DNA from: Pseudomonadales bacterium
Lineage (GTDB): Bacteria; Pseudomonadota; Gammaproteobacteria; Pseudomonadales; JAHEIH01
Assembly (NCBI GenBank): GCA_023255355.1
Contig: JALRIU010000250.1
Location: 1 to 13,914 of the forward strand
DNA: 13,914 nucleotides
Direction: 5' to 3'
Shown here: piece by piece, positions 1 to 7,895 of the stretch
Layout of the letters: each line of letters opens with the position of its first letter
Numbering within the stretch: the first letter of the stretch is position 1
Notes under the pieces: generated by a model
Database searches by the model: none
Told to the model about the DNA's origin: nothing
What the model saw: the letters and a program-made list of their open reading frames with translations, nothing else
Position numbers and translations under genes: made by a program

Positions 1-991
1 GTATGCGTTTAAAGCACCTGCGGTTTCGGCAAAATCGCGCTTCGAATTTTTATCACGTGAAGCCTTCCTGTTGGTCAACAATGTAGTGCTTTTGGTATCT
101 ACCCTCACTGTTTTAGCAGGTACCATTTTCCCGCTAATTACTGACGCGTTAAATCTAGGTAAGTACTCTGTAGGACCGCCTTATTTTAACGCGGTTTTTG
201 TGCCTTTAATGGCATTTTTAATTGCCTTTATGGGTGTTGGTCCATTGTTGAATTGGAAGTCGACACGTACCCAACAAATCAAGCGCCACCTACTCAGTGT
301 ATTGCTTGGGTCGCTCATTAGTGTCGGTATTATTGCAATTAGCGTTTTGGCCAGGGTAGATACCTGGTCAGTTCTCGCCATACTTTTTGCCTTTTGGTTG
401 ATATGTTCGGTGGCTGTAGATCTGCGTGCAAAGTTAAAAAATGCGCCGACTTTGCAACGTGGTCTAAGACGTTTAACCGCATCATATTACGGTATGCTGC
501 TTGGCCATATCGGGTTTGCAGTTTGTGTTCTTGGTGTGTGTATTGTTAGTCAATTTAATATTGAGAACGATCTTCGCATGGCACCCGGAGAATCGGCGCA
601 GATAGAAGATTATCGTTTTGTATTTGAAGGCACGCGTAAACTCACTGGTCCGAATTTTACTGGTGAAGAGGGTATTGTTCAGGTTTATCAAGACGATGCG
701 TTGATCGCGACTTTACATCCACAAAAACGCCGTTATTCCGGTCGTGGTATGGTAATGACTGAGGCCGCTATTGATCCAGGGTTGTGGCGTGATCTCTATG
801 TGGCGATGGGTGAGCCCCTGAATGATGGCGCTTGGGCAATGCGTTTGCACTATAAACCATTGGTTCGTTTTATTTGGTTAGGTGCGTTGATTATGGCATT
901 TGGTGGTTTGATGGCGATTATTGATAAGCGCTATAAGCTGAAGTTAAGTCTACGTCAGGTTGCCACTGACGAAGTAGGGCGTGTAGCTTAA
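1..991 (+). CDS. ccmF: Cytochrome c-type biogenesis protein CcmF, C-terminal part (5' end outside window)
   Basis: This is the heme lyase subunit of System I cytochrome c maturation, an inner-membrane protein that with CcmH/CcmI attaches heme to apocytochrome c in the periplasm. The reading frame is open from base 2, so the gene enters from upstream. About 329 residues are visible, against roughly 640-660 for a full CcmF. The visible part starts with the family-typical SRE.FLL.NN segment and a transmembrane helix. Further membrane helices follow, with a conserved-looking His in YYGMLLGHIG, then a periplasmic beta-rich domain (FEGTRKLTGPNF, the LHPQKRRY segment) and a last helix ending in IDKRYKL. 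An internal TTG at 71 is not the real start. The stop overlaps the ccmG start (TAATG), so translation is coupled. The family call is firm. Confidence 0.95.
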   Translation, partial: YAFKAPAVSAKSRFEFLSREAFLLVNNVVLLVSTLTVLAGTIFPLITDALNLGKYSVGPPYFNAVFVPLMAFLIAFMGVGPLLNWKSTRTQQIKRHLLSVLLGSLISVGIIAISVLARVDTWSVLAILFAFWLICSVAVDLRAKLKNAPTLQRGLRRLTASYYGMLLGHIGFAVCVLGVCIVSQFNIENDLRMAPGESAQIEDYRFVFEGTRKLTGPNFTGEEGIVQVYQDDALIATLHPQKRRYSGRGMVMTEAAIDPGLWRDLYVAMGEPLNDGAWAMRLHYKPLVRFIWLGALIMAFGGLMAIIDKRYKLKLSLRQVATDEVGRVA

Positions 992-1527
992 TGGGACGTT
1001 TAAAACTATTCATACCGTTGATGGTGTTCGCTTTACTCGCTGGCTTTTTCATGAAAGGTTTAGATATTGACCCGAAGGCTTTGCCTTCTATGTTGGCAAA
1101 CAAGCCGCTACCTGAGTTCACTCTGCCCGATCTAGAAAACCCTGGTCAAACTATAAGCAAGCATGACACATTAGGTGTGCCTGCTCTTGTCAATGTATGG
1201 GCGACATGGTGTCCGTCGTGTGCGGTAGAGCACAGCTTTCTAAATTTTCTGAAAGAAACAGAAGGTGTGGCGATCATAGGTGTGAACTATAAAGATGATG
1301 ATACCAAAGCACTCAATTGGCTCTTCGAAAAAGGTAACCCTTATCGTTTTAATGTGGTCGATAAAGACGGTCGTTTTGGTATTGATTTAGGCATTACTGG
1401 CGCTCCTGAAACCTATCTAATGGATGCCAATGGTGTTGTGCAATTTCGTTACCAAGGCCCAGTTGATCGATATGTCTGGGAAAATACCTTTAAGCCGCGT
1501 TACCTCGAATTGATGGCTGGAGGTTAA
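991..1527 (+). CDS. ccmG: Thiol:disulfide interchange protein CcmG/DsbE
   Basis: This is a membrane-anchored periplasmic thioredoxin-like reductase that keeps apocytochrome c (or CcmH) cysteines reduced before heme ligation. Its 178 residues match the usual 175-190 for the family. An N-terminal anchor spans about residues 5-21. The thioredoxin fold carries the active site WCPSC (Cys74 and Cys77) within the family motif NVWATWCPSC. A conserved GAPET segment supplies the cis-proline (Pro139). The acidic stretch GVNYKDDD after the second strand is typical of CcmG. The ATG overlaps the ccmF stop. There is no strong Shine-Dalgarno, which fits translational coupling. Nothing is missing or odd. Confidence 0.95.
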   Translation: MGRLKLFIPLMVFALLAGFFMKGLDIDPKALPSMLANKPLPEFTLPDLENPGQTISKHDTLGVPALVNVWATWCPSCAVEHSFLNFLKETEGVAIIGVNYKDDDTKALNWLFEKGNPYRFNVVDKDGRFGIDLGITGAPETYLMDANGVVQFRYQGPVDRYVWENTFKPRYLELMAGG

Positions 1528-1531
1528 TAGT

Positions 1532-2005
1532 ATGCGGTTGCTATTCATTGCTTTATTTTTTGGTTGGTCTTTAAACGTCAATGCAGTTATCGAAACGTAT
1601 GAGTTTGAAACACCAGAATTGCGTGCCCGCTACCACGTTTTTGTGGAAGAGTTACGCTGCCCCAAATGTCAAAATCAAAATCTTGCAGACTCAAATGCAG
1701 GAGTGGCTGCTGATTTGCGTCGGGAGGTCCACCGGTTACTACACGATGGTCTATCCGACCAAGAAATTTATGATTTCATGGTGGCTCGTTACGGCGAATT
1801 TGTTCTGTATCGTCCTAAAACCTCGGGTGTGACCCTTTATCTCTGGTTGGCTCCTCTTCTAATGTTGGTGTTAGCACTTGTGGTAGTGATGTTGATCGTG
1901 AAGCGAAGTCAACAAACGTCACATAAAGAGACTCTGGATAATAACGATCAAGTGGCTTTGCAAAAAGTCCTTGAGGGTATCGAACAGCAAGGTGATAAAT
2001 CTTAA
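1532..2005 (+). CDS. ccmH: Cytochrome c maturation protein CcmH (short, CycL-like form)
   Basis: This is a membrane-tethered periplasmic thiol oxidoreductase that works with CcmF and CcmI on the apocytochrome CXXCH motif. Its 157 residues match the short, single-domain CcmH (CycL type); the TPR part is encoded separately by the next gene, as in Pseudomonas and unlike the fused E. coli CcmH. A signal peptide ends near NVNA (residue 18). The signature LRCPKCQNQN gives the redox pair Cys43/Cys46. The helical bundle continues through the DLRREVHRLL and FMVARYGEFVLYRP segments, and a C-terminal membrane helix spans about residues 104-124. A good GGAGG at 1519-1523 sits 8 nt before the ATG. The stop overlaps the ccmI start. 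Confidence 0.95.
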   Translation: MRLLFIALFFGWSLNVNAVIETYEFETPELRARYHVFVEELRCPKCQNQNLADSNAGVAADLRREVHRLLHDGLSDQEIYDFMVARYGEFVLYRPKTSGVTLYLWLAPLLMLVLALVVVMLIVKRSQQTSHKETLDNNDQVALQKVLEGIEQQGDKS

Positions 2006-3270
2006 TGCAAACCGAATTTCTTATACTTGCAGGGCTGTTGATACTTACAGCAATTGCTTTTGTTTTACTGCCCTTGTTGCGAAGCAATTTAACGTCCTCT
2101 GGCGAACAACTACAAGCCCGCAAACTAGCTAACGTAGCAAATTATCAGTCAGAGAAAGATGATATCCAGCAACAGCTTGTCGCTGGAGATATTGATGAGC
2201 AGCAAGCGAGTAAGTTGCTTAGTGAATTAGATCTTGCTTTATTGGACGATAGTAAAAACGAACAACAATTGAGCCTAAGAGCTGGTAGTATTGGCATGTG
2301 GTGGTTGGCGCCGGTAATCTTATTACCTCTGCTTACTATTGGCTTTTATGGCAAATTGGGTGGTATCGATGAGCTCGAATTACAGCGTCAATTAGAAGGG
2401 TTGAGTCAGCCTGAGACTATAGAAGAGCAGCGTCAACAATTGTTGAATATCCATCAAACAATTCAAGATGTGGCGCTTAAGCACGGTGAGAAAAAACCAG
2501 ATTATTGGGTGCTTGCGGGTCAAACCGCGATGAACGTTCAAGATTATCGAGCCGCTGAAATGAATTATGCTGAGTTAGCGAAAGTGTTCCCCGATGATGC
2601 AGAAGTGATTGCCTATTGGGCTCAGTCTGCATTTTTGGCCGCTGAGCGCCAAATGACGCCTCGAATTGCTGGTCTTACTGAGCGAGCCTTAGCACTAAAT
2701 CCTAACCAAACAACAGCCCTTGGTCTTATTGGTATCGCAGCATTTGAAGCACAAGATTATGCAAAGGCGGTTGAGGCATGGGGCAAAATTGTCAATGCTA
2801 TGCCCAACGGCTCTCCAGATGCGGACGTCATTATGCAAGGTATTAACAGTGCAATTGCTCTTGCCGCTGCTGCTGGCGTTGACGTTGCTATGCCTGTGCG
2901 TGATAACGGACCTTTGATCATGGTGTCGGTGAGTTTGTCGGATGAATTATTAAAGGCGGGTTTAGAGTTATCAGATCAAGCCATTTTATACGTATTTGCA
3001 CAGGCTGAGTCTGGTCCTAAAATGCCGCTTGCTGTGCAACGACTTAACCCTAGAAGTTTACCTGTGGCGATTACCTTGGATGATACGATGGGTATGACAC
3101 CAGCCATGCGTCTCTCGCAATTTGAAAGAGTTACAGTGGGTGCGCGTATTTCTCAGAGCGGTGCTGTAATGGCAAATGCCGGCGATTATGAAGTGGGTAA
3201 GGTTGTGCATTTAAATCTTTCAGACGATGAGCTTGTCGCTGACCTTGTTATAGACCAGCGTCGTCAATAA
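2005..3270 (+). CDS. ccmI: Cytochrome c maturation protein CcmI (apocytochrome c chaperone)
   Basis: CcmI binds the C-terminal helix of apocytochrome c and presents it to the CcmF/CcmH ligation complex. Its 421 residues show a first membrane helix at about 5-25, a basic and glutamine-rich cytoplasmic loop, and a second helix near 97-117. A periplasmic TPR region follows at roughly 165-290 (helical pairs such as WVLAGQTAMNVQDYRAAEMNYAELAKVFP written in shorter repeats of A-rich pairs). The C-terminal domain (about 300-421) carries family-typical blocks: VFAQAESGPKMPLAV, LDDTMGMTPAMRLS and VGARISQSG. It overlaps the ccmH stop by TAATG and is the last recognisable ccm gene; no terminator is obvious behind it. 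Confidence 0.93.
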   Translation: MQTEFLILAGLLILTAIAFVLLPLLRSNLTSSGEQLQARKLANVANYQSEKDDIQQQLVAGDIDEQQASKLLSELDLALLDDSKNEQQLSLRAGSIGMWWLAPVILLPLLTIGFYGKLGGIDELELQRQLEGLSQPETIEEQRQQLLNIHQTIQDVALKHGEKKPDYWVLAGQTAMNVQDYRAAEMNYAELAKVFPDDAEVIAYWAQSAFLAAERQMTPRIAGLTERALALNPNQTTALGLIGIAAFEAQDYAKAVEAWGKIVNAMPNGSPDADVIMQGINSAIALAAAAGVDVAMPVRDNGPLIMVSVSLSDELLKAGLELSDQAILYVFAQAESGPKMPLAVQRLNPRSLPVAITLDDTMGMTPAMRLSQFERVTVGARISQSGAVMANAGDYEVGKVVHLNLSDDELVADLVIDQRRQ

Positions 3271-3296
3271 AGTTTTGTTTTGTCTCGCCGATAAAT

Positions 3297-3314
3297 CATT
3301 CATACATTTGAATG
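3297..3314. repeat. Short inverted repeat in the ccmI to 3325 gap
   Basis: CATTCA (3297-3302) and TGAATG (3309-3314) are perfect 6-bp arms around a 6-nt loop. The repeat lies 10 bases before the next ATG and has no T-run, so it does not look like a terminator. It might affect translation initiation or be an operator half-site pair, but it could also be chance. The flanking 54-bp gap holds no other clear signal. Confidence 0.3.
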
Positions 3315-3324
3315 GTTTAAGGCG

Positions 3325-3852
3325 ATGGCTGAAGAAGAAAATACCACTCCAGACGATAAAGCTCCCGAAAATCCCCATGTAAAGCGCATTGGATTAAATC
3401 GGATTTTAATTATTGTTTGCCTCATTATCACCAGCGTTGTGGCCATTGCTGCTGGTGTTACGCTCTATTTAACAGCCAGTTCTATTCCTGATTTTAATGA
3501 CGATGAAAACAGCCAGGCTGAATTGATTCTGCGTATCGATGAGCTTGAGGAGACACTGCGTCGCTTGTCTCAATACAAAAGCGATGAAATGACCAAGATG
3601 CAAACTATTTCAAAGCAAGCCGAGCAATTGCAATTGCAGTGTTCACAAGGTATTAACCCAAAATTACTGGCAGCTATGCAACAACGTGAGACAGATTTCC
3701 AATTACTCATCGTTGAATTGCAAAACAGTTCTCGAGAGCTAGCGAGTATGACTCGCGGCTCAAGAGATTGGTTGGTTGAGCATAGCGCAGCGCTCAACCA
3801 GTTACGTGATAAAAGCGTTAACCGCTCTGTCAATCTGCAGTATGTAGAGTAA
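3325..3852 (+). CDS. Unknown single-pass membrane protein with coiled-coil periplasmic domain
   Basis: I do not recognise a family for this 175-residue protein. It has an acidic, Asp/Glu/Thr-rich N-tail (residues 1-18), a short basic patch (HVKRIGLNR) and one strong membrane helix at about 27-50. The rest is almost entirely helical and rich in Glu, Gln and Leu (about 63-165), with heptad-like Leu spacing that suggests a coiled coil. Under the positive-inside rule the tail is cytoplasmic and the coiled coil periplasmic. There is a single Cys near residue 105. TAAGG ends only 2-3 nt before the ATG, so initiation may be weak or coupled; no other in-frame start is plausible. The next gene has the same layout and lies 5 nt downstream, so the two probably act together. 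A role near cytochrome c maturation is only positional inference. Confidence 0.75.
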   Translation: MAEEENTTPDDKAPENPHVKRIGLNRILIIVCLIITSVVAIAAGVTLYLTASSIPDFNDDENSQAELILRIDELEETLRRLSQYKSDEMTKMQTISKQAEQLQLQCSQGINPKLLAAMQQRETDFQLLIVELQNSSRELASMTRGSRDWLVEHSAALNQLRDKSVNRSVNLQYVE

Positions 3853-3857
3853 CCGTT

Positions 3858-4412
3858 ATGGCTGACGACAACGAAGAGCAACAAACAACCACCGAGAACT
3901 CCAAAAAGATTAATCCCTTAGCCCAGGGTTATTGGTCTCATCTCTGCTATGCTGTAAGCCTTATGCTATTTAATATAGCCATGCTGGTGGGTATGATTGG
4001 GTATGCGTATTCAATTTACCAAACGTCTAAGATAGTTGCGCAACATACGCCAGATAAGCGCTTGCAGGCAATGCAGCTAAGGGCGGATGGCGGAAAACGT
4101 GCCTTGTTTGTGAGTGCTAACAGTGTGGGTGTCGATAGTAAGATCTCTGGTTTAGCTGCTAGTTTAGAGAAACATCATGCTTTTTATGAAGATATGCTGG
4201 AAAGCGAGCAAGCGTTCAGTCGCTATTTGCATTTACAGCAAAATACCATAGATCATTTTGTAGAGCAGATTGGTCGCTCCCAAGTTTGGCAACAGCAGTA
4301 TTTGCAAAAAGTCCTTGCCTTGCCAACGCGATCAGCGACTCGCCAAAACCTCATCCAGCGAACCCTAGATAGCTTTCAAAAGGTAACCACTTTAGATGAT
4401 ATCAGTGAATAG
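3858..4412 (+). CDS. Unknown single-pass membrane protein, partner of the preceding gene
   Basis: This 184-residue protein is also unrecognised. It copies the layout of its upstream neighbour: an acidic, Thr/Gln-rich N-tail, a basic turn (NSKKINP), one membrane helix (about 28-53) and a mostly helical remainder. The remainder contains a short polar stretch (VSANSVGVDSKISG, about 88-101) and then long amphipathic helices with many Gln and His. There are no catalytic motifs, no CXXC and no CXXCH. It starts 5 nt after the previous stop and lacks a clear Shine-Dalgarno, consistent with coupling. The shared architecture suggests a heteromeric envelope complex or an old, diverged duplication; sequence identity between the two is not obvious by eye. 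Confidence 0.75.
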   Translation: MADDNEEQQTTTENSKKINPLAQGYWSHLCYAVSLMLFNIAMLVGMIGYAYSIYQTSKIVAQHTPDKRLQAMQLRADGGKRALFVSANSVGVDSKISGLAASLEKHHAFYEDMLESEQAFSRYLHLQQNTIDHFVEQIGRSQVWQQQYLQKVLALPTRSATRQNLIQRTLDSFQKVTTLDDISE

Positions 4413-4427
4413 CTTTCCGAAAGCTAT
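4409..4427. repeat. Perfect 9-bp-arm palindrome between convergent genes
   Basis: ATAGCTTTC and GAAAGCTAT are exact inverted copies around a single central C. The palindrome overlaps the TAG stop of the gene ending at 4412 and sits just before the 3' end of the minus-strand ppsR gene. It lacks a T-run on either strand, so it is at best a weak transcription terminator; it may instead stabilise mRNA 3' ends. Its position between converging genes fits either role. Confidence 0.4.
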
Positions 4428-4431
4428 GCTG

Positions 4432-5259
4432 CTATAGATCAACGCGCTTCAGCCCTGTTTTAAGCAAAATCTGAGTTGCAATTTCTTCCACCGATGCATC
4501 GGTGGTATCGAGGATCGGCACACTGGCTTTTCGCAGCATAACCTCGACATTTCGCACTTCGTCTTCGCAACGCATAATAGATGAGTAGCGGCTATTAGCG
4601 CGGCGTGCATTGCGTATTGCTGAAAGTCGTTCAGCGTCAATCGTTAGCCCGAATAACTTTTGTTTATAGGGTTGTAAAGCACGTGGCAGGCTGCGGTCTT
4701 CCATATCTTCTTCAGTGATTGGATAGTTAGCTGCCTTGATACCAAATTGCATTGCTAGATAGAGACTTGAAGGGGTTTTTCCACTGCGTGAGACGCCTAC
4801 TAGGATAATATCTGCCTCTTCATAGTTTTTAATGTTCTGGCCGTCATCATTATCTAAGGCATAATTAATGGCATCAATTCTACGCAAATAGCTATCACTA
4901 GCGCTGCCTGAGTGGTATTTGCCGACCGAATACGACGATGAAACGCCAAGTGCTTGCTCCAGCGGTTGTAGGAAGATCGAAAAGAAATTAAAACACGTGC
5001 CTTGGCTTTTCTTGATAATACTTTCAAGACTATCGTTTACCAGAGTGCTAAAAACGATCGGCGGATGACCATCTTTCTCGGCAGCTAAGTTAATCTCATC
5101 AACGGCAGCGCGTGCCCGAGCTTCATCTTTGACAAAGGGGGTTAAGACCTTCTTGAATTGGACATTATCAAATTGCGTTAGCAACGAGTTGCCCATCATT
5201 TCTGCTGTAATACCGGTACCGTCTGATATGAAAAAAACGGTTCTTTTTGTGCTGTCCAT
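4432..5259 (-). CDS. ppsR: PEP synthase regulatory protein (bifunctional kinase/pyrophosphorylase, DUF299)
   Basis: PpsR inactivates PEP synthase by ADP-dependent phosphorylation of an active-site Thr and reactivates it by Pi-dependent phosphorolysis, so it sets the direction of flux between pyruvate and PEP. Its 275 residues are the usual family length. The N-terminal SDGTGITAE motif is at 12-20, and the P-loop GVSRSGKT is at 155-162 followed by PSSLYLA. The central segment (YHSGSASDSYLRRIDAINYAL) and the nucleotide-binding tail (SRYSSIMRCEDEV) are also family features. GGAG lies 6 nt before the ATG. It is divergent from its own substrate gene ppsA, the classic arrangement, which makes the assignment very secure. 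Confidence 0.96.
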   Translation of the reverse strand: MDSTKRTVFFISDGTGITAEMMGNSLLTQFDNVQFKKVLTPFVKDEARARAAVDEINLAAEKDGHPPIVFSTLVNDSLESIIKKSQGTCFNFFSIFLQPLEQALGVSSSYSVGKYHSGSASDSYLRRIDAINYALDNDDGQNIKNYEEADIILVGVSRSGKTPSSLYLAMQFGIKAANYPITEEDMEDRSLPRALQPYKQKLFGLTIDAERLSAIRNARRANSRYSSIMRCEDEVRNVEVMLRKASVPILDTTDASVEEIATQILLKTGLKRVDL

Positions 5260-5297
5260 GAGGGGCTCCGAAAACTTGTAATTTTACCACATGACAT

Positions 5298-5312
5298 TGT
5301 AAGGATTTTACA
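5298..5312. promoter_or_regulatory. Candidate HexR operator in the ppsR/ppsA control region
   Basis: TGTAA-GGATT-TTACA is a perfect inverted repeat with 5-bp arms and a 5-bp centre. The HexR consensus reported for gammaproteobacteria (about TGTAATTAAATTACA) has the same arms and spacing, and ppsA is a known HexR target in Shewanella, where HexR acts as an activator of gluconeogenic genes. A related but imperfect copy, TGTAATTTTACC, begins at 5277. The box overlaps a TTGTAA at 5297-5302 that would be a poor -35 (19-bp spacer) for TATTAT at 5322-5327; a weak core promoter would suit activator control. The match to HexR is recalled from the literature and not computed here. Confidence 0.6.
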
Positions 5313-5383
5313 GGTTTTATCTATTATCATTTTCAACACAGTAAAGATGTCACAATCAAGACACAGCTTCACGGAGACCAAAC

Positions 5384-7741
5384 ATGTCTGAATATGTAAT
5401 GTGGTTCAACCAATTAGGGATGAACGATGTCGATCGAGTTGGCGGTAAAAACGCCTCACTCGGCGAAATGATTAGTAACTTAAGTAATGCAGGTGTTAGC
5501 GTACCTAATGGCTTTGCTACCACCGCAGATGCCTATCGGGAATTTTTATCACAGTCAGGTCTTGATGATAAAATTCATACAGCTCTCACTGCGCTTGATG
5601 TTGATGATGTCAATGCATTGGCGGCAGAAGGTAAACGTATTCGCCAATTAGTTTCTGATACTCCCTTCCCAGCGGCATTAGATAAAGCTATTGAAGATGC
5701 CTATCAACAATTGGTAGCCAACAATCCTGATATGGCAGTCGCTGTTCGCTCATCAGCTACAGCAGAGGATTTACCTGATGCATCTTTTGCAGGTCAGCAA
5801 GAATCCTACTTAAATGTTCGTGGTTTAGAATCTGTTAAGCACCATATTCGCGAAGTTTTTGCGTCACTTTACAATGATCGCGCTATTGCCTACCGAGTCC
5901 ACCAGGGATTTGAGCACTCTGAAGTAGCGCTCTCTGCAGGTGTCCAACAAATGGTTCGTAGTGAAAACGGTGCGTCTGGCGTTATGTTTACCCTCGATAC
6001 TGAATCAGGTTTTGATGGAGTGGTTTTCTTAACTTCATCATACGGACTGGGCGAAATGGTTGTGCAGGGTGCTGTCAACCCTGATGAGTTTTATGTATAC
6101 AAAGACGGTCTGAGAAATGGGCATAAGGCTATTTTGCGCCGCAATCTGGGTAGCAAGGCAGTCAAGATGGTATACAGCGATCAGCCTGATGAGCGCGTTA
6201 AAATTGTCGATGTTGCCAAGCAGGACAGTATGCGGTTCTCGTTAACTGATGCAGACGTTGAAGCCTTAGCCAAGCAAGCATTGATTATTGAAGAGCACTA
6301 TGGTCGTCCGATGGATATCGAGTGGGGCAAAGATGGTGACGATGGAAAGTTGTATATCCTTCAGGCTCGTCCAGAGACGGTTAAGAGCCGAGATGCAGCG
6401 AATGTTATTGAGCGTTACATGCTGCGTGAAAAAAGTAAGGTGCTTTGTGAAGGACGCAGTATCGGTCAACGAATCGGTAGTGGCCCTGTCCGTGTGATAA
6501 CTGATTTATCTCAAATGGATCGCGTGCAACCTGGTGATGTCTTGGTGTCTGATATGACTGATCCCGATTGGGAGCCTATTATGAAGCGGGCGTCTGCGAT
6601 TGTTACGAATCGCGGTGGGCGTACTTGTCACGCGGCTATTATTGCTCGTGAGCTTGGTATTCCCGCAGTAGTTGGTACTGGGGATGCGACAGAAATGCTC
6701 AAAGATGGTACTGCAGTGACAGTTTCTTGTGCAGAAGGTGATACAGGTTTTATCTACGATGGTGCCTTGAAGTTTGAGGTGGTTCAAAATGACGTCGACG
6801 ACATGCCTGAGTTGCCATTTAAGGTGATGATGAATGTCGGTAATCCTGATCGAGCTTTTGGCTTTAGAGCGATTCCAAATGATGGTGTCGGTCTGGCACG
6901 GCTAGAATTTATCATCAATCGCATGATTGGCGTTCACCCACGTGCGTTGTTAGATTTTGATGAGTTACCTGCTGATGTTCGTCGCAGTGTTGAACGTCGT
7001 ATTGGTGGTTATGCCTCACCACGTGATTACTACATCGATAAATTAGTTGAAGGCGTGAGTAGTATTGCAGCGGCGTTTGCGCCAGAGAAAGTAATTGTCC
7101 GGATGTCGGATTTTAAATCTAATGAATACGCCTATCTTGTCGGCGGGCATGGTTATGAGCCTGAAGAAGAGAACCCAATGTTGGGCTTTAGAGGGGCGTC
7201 TCGATATGTTTCAGAGAGCTTTAGAGAATGCTTTGATATGGAGTGTGAAGCCCTCAAACGTGTGCGCGACGAAATGGGTTTAACTAACGTTGAGATAATG
7301 ATTCCTTTCGTGCGCACCGTTGGTGAAGCAGAAAATGTTATTGAATTATTGGCTGAGAATGGCTTGCGTCGTGGTGAAAATGGTCTGCGTGTCATTATGA
7401 TGTGTGAACTACCTGCTAATGCGGTTTTGGCGGATGAATTCCTGGTGCATTTTGATGGCTTCTCAATCGGTTCAAACGATCTAACGCAATTAACGTTGGG
7501 CTTAGATCGCGACTCTGGTCTCGTTGCGCACTTGTTCGATGAGCGTAATGCCGCCGTTAAGAAGATGTTGGAAATGGCGATTAATAGCTGTCGTAAAGCG
7601 GGTAAGTATGTTGGTATCTGTGGGCAGGGCCCCAGTGACCATCCTGATCTTGCTAAATGGTTAGTCGATCAAGGTATAGAATCCGTTTCTCTTAGTCCAG
7701 ATTCAGTGATGGATACAAGGATGTATTTCAATACTCATTAA
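5384..7741 (+). CDS. ppsA: Phosphoenolpyruvate synthase (pyruvate, water dikinase)
   Basis: PEP synthase converts pyruvate, ATP and water to PEP, AMP and Pi, the entry to gluconeogenesis from pyruvate, lactate or alanine. Its 785 residues match the family (about 790). The N-terminal ATP-grasp domain shows GGKNASLGEM (near 20-29) and VRSSATAEDLP (121-131), and ends in WGKDG..LYILQARPET. The phosphohistidine swivel domain holds GGRTCHAAI with catalytic His416; Thr414, two residues before it, is the expected PpsR target. The C-terminal TIM-barrel domain has the CELPANAVLA and FSIGSNDLTQLTLGLDRDS motifs and the catalytic Cys in GICGQGPSDHP. GGAGA ends 6 nt before the ATG. It is monocistronic, with a strong terminator right behind it. 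Confidence 0.98.
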   Translation: MSEYVMWFNQLGMNDVDRVGGKNASLGEMISNLSNAGVSVPNGFATTADAYREFLSQSGLDDKIHTALTALDVDDVNALAAEGKRIRQLVSDTPFPAALDKAIEDAYQQLVANNPDMAVAVRSSATAEDLPDASFAGQQESYLNVRGLESVKHHIREVFASLYNDRAIAYRVHQGFEHSEVALSAGVQQMVRSENGASGVMFTLDTESGFDGVVFLTSSYGLGEMVVQGAVNPDEFYVYKDGLRNGHKAILRRNLGSKAVKMVYSDQPDERVKIVDVAKQDSMRFSLTDADVEALAKQALIIEEHYGRPMDIEWGKDGDDGKLYILQARPETVKSRDAANVIERYMLREKSKVLCEGRSIGQRIGSGPVRVITDLSQMDRVQPGDVLVSDMTDPDWEPIMKRASAIVTNRGGRTCHAAIIARELGIPAVVGTGDATEMLKDGTAVTVSCAEGDTGFIYDGALKFEVVQNDVDDMPELPFKVMMNVGNPDRAFGFRAIPNDGVGLARLEFIINRMIGVHPRALLDFDELPADVRRSVERRIGGYASPRDYYIDKLVEGVSSIAAAFAPEKVIVRMSDFKSNEYAYLVGGHGYEPEEENPMLGFRGASRYVSESFRECFDMECEALKRVRDEMGLTNVEIMIPFVRTVGEAENVIELLAENGLRRGENGLRVIMMCELPANAVLADEFLVHFDGFSIGSNDLTQLTLGLDRDSGLVAHLFDERNAAVKKMLEMAINSCRKAGKYVGICGQGPSDHPDLAKWLVDQGIESVSLSPDSVMDTRMYFNTH

Positions 7742-7750
7742 GGTTTCAAG

Positions 7751-7778
7751 CCCCGCATTTGCGGGGTTTTTTGTTTTT
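7751..7778 (+). terminator. Rho-independent terminator of ppsA
   Basis: CCCCGC (7751-7756), a 4-nt loop ATTT, and GCGGGG (7761-7766) are followed at once by a T-rich tract (TTTTTTGTTTTT). The hairpin begins 10 bases after the ppsA stop. It isolates ppsA from the two-component operon downstream. Confidence 0.93.
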
Positions 7779-7836
7779 ATCTATAAATAACTTTTCGAAA
7801 ACAAACTTCGGTTCTTTATTAAGTCTTATCAATTGG

Positions 7837-7868
7837 TTAAGGTTCTATTAAGGTTTTCATTCTACAGT
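7837..7868 (+). promoter_or_regulatory. BqsR/PmrA-type operator and promoter of the two-component operon
   Basis: TTAAGGTT at 7837-7844 is repeated at 7848-7855, giving TTAAG-N6-TTAAG with an 11-bp period, the tandem layout bound head-to-tail by OmpR-family dimers. TACAGT (7863-7868), a plausible -10, begins 15 bp after the start of the second half-site, so that half-site occupies the -35 position, as in PmrA-type activated promoters. TTAAG(N)6TTAAG is the published site of P. aeruginosa BqsR. The same arrangement recurs at 11616-11647. It lies directly before the response-regulator gene, which suggests autoregulation. Confidence 0.8.
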
Positions 7869-7879
7869 TGTATTAATTC

Positions 7880-7887
7880 TTAAGGTT
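7880..7887 (+). promoter_or_regulatory. Third TTAAGGTT copy, containing the ribosome-binding site
   Basis: A third exact TTAAGGTT lies 32 bp (about three helical turns) after the second copy. Its TAAGG core (7881-7885) is the only Shine-Dalgarno-like sequence for the response-regulator gene. Aligned to anti-SD it favours the ATG at 7896 (start MKILLVEDD) over those at 7887 (TTG) and 7890. Whether the regulator also binds here is unknown. Confidence 0.5.
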
Positions 7888-7895
7888 TGATGACA

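Noticed and set aside
71..73. TTG as a start of a 306-residue protein
   Set aside because: The frame is open upstream to the window edge and the upstream residues match CcmF, so this is an internal Leu codon.
4409..4427. Palindrome as a strong bidirectional terminator
   Set aside because: There is no T-run on either side, unlike the clear terminators at 7751 and 13497.
6506..7395. Long minus-strand open frames opposite ppsA
   Set aside because: They lie wholly within a well-conserved coding gene, have no family resemblance and no initiation signals.
7819..7823. Further TTAAG upstream of the first operator
   Set aside because: It is 18 bp from the next half-site, not 11, so it does not form a second tandem site.
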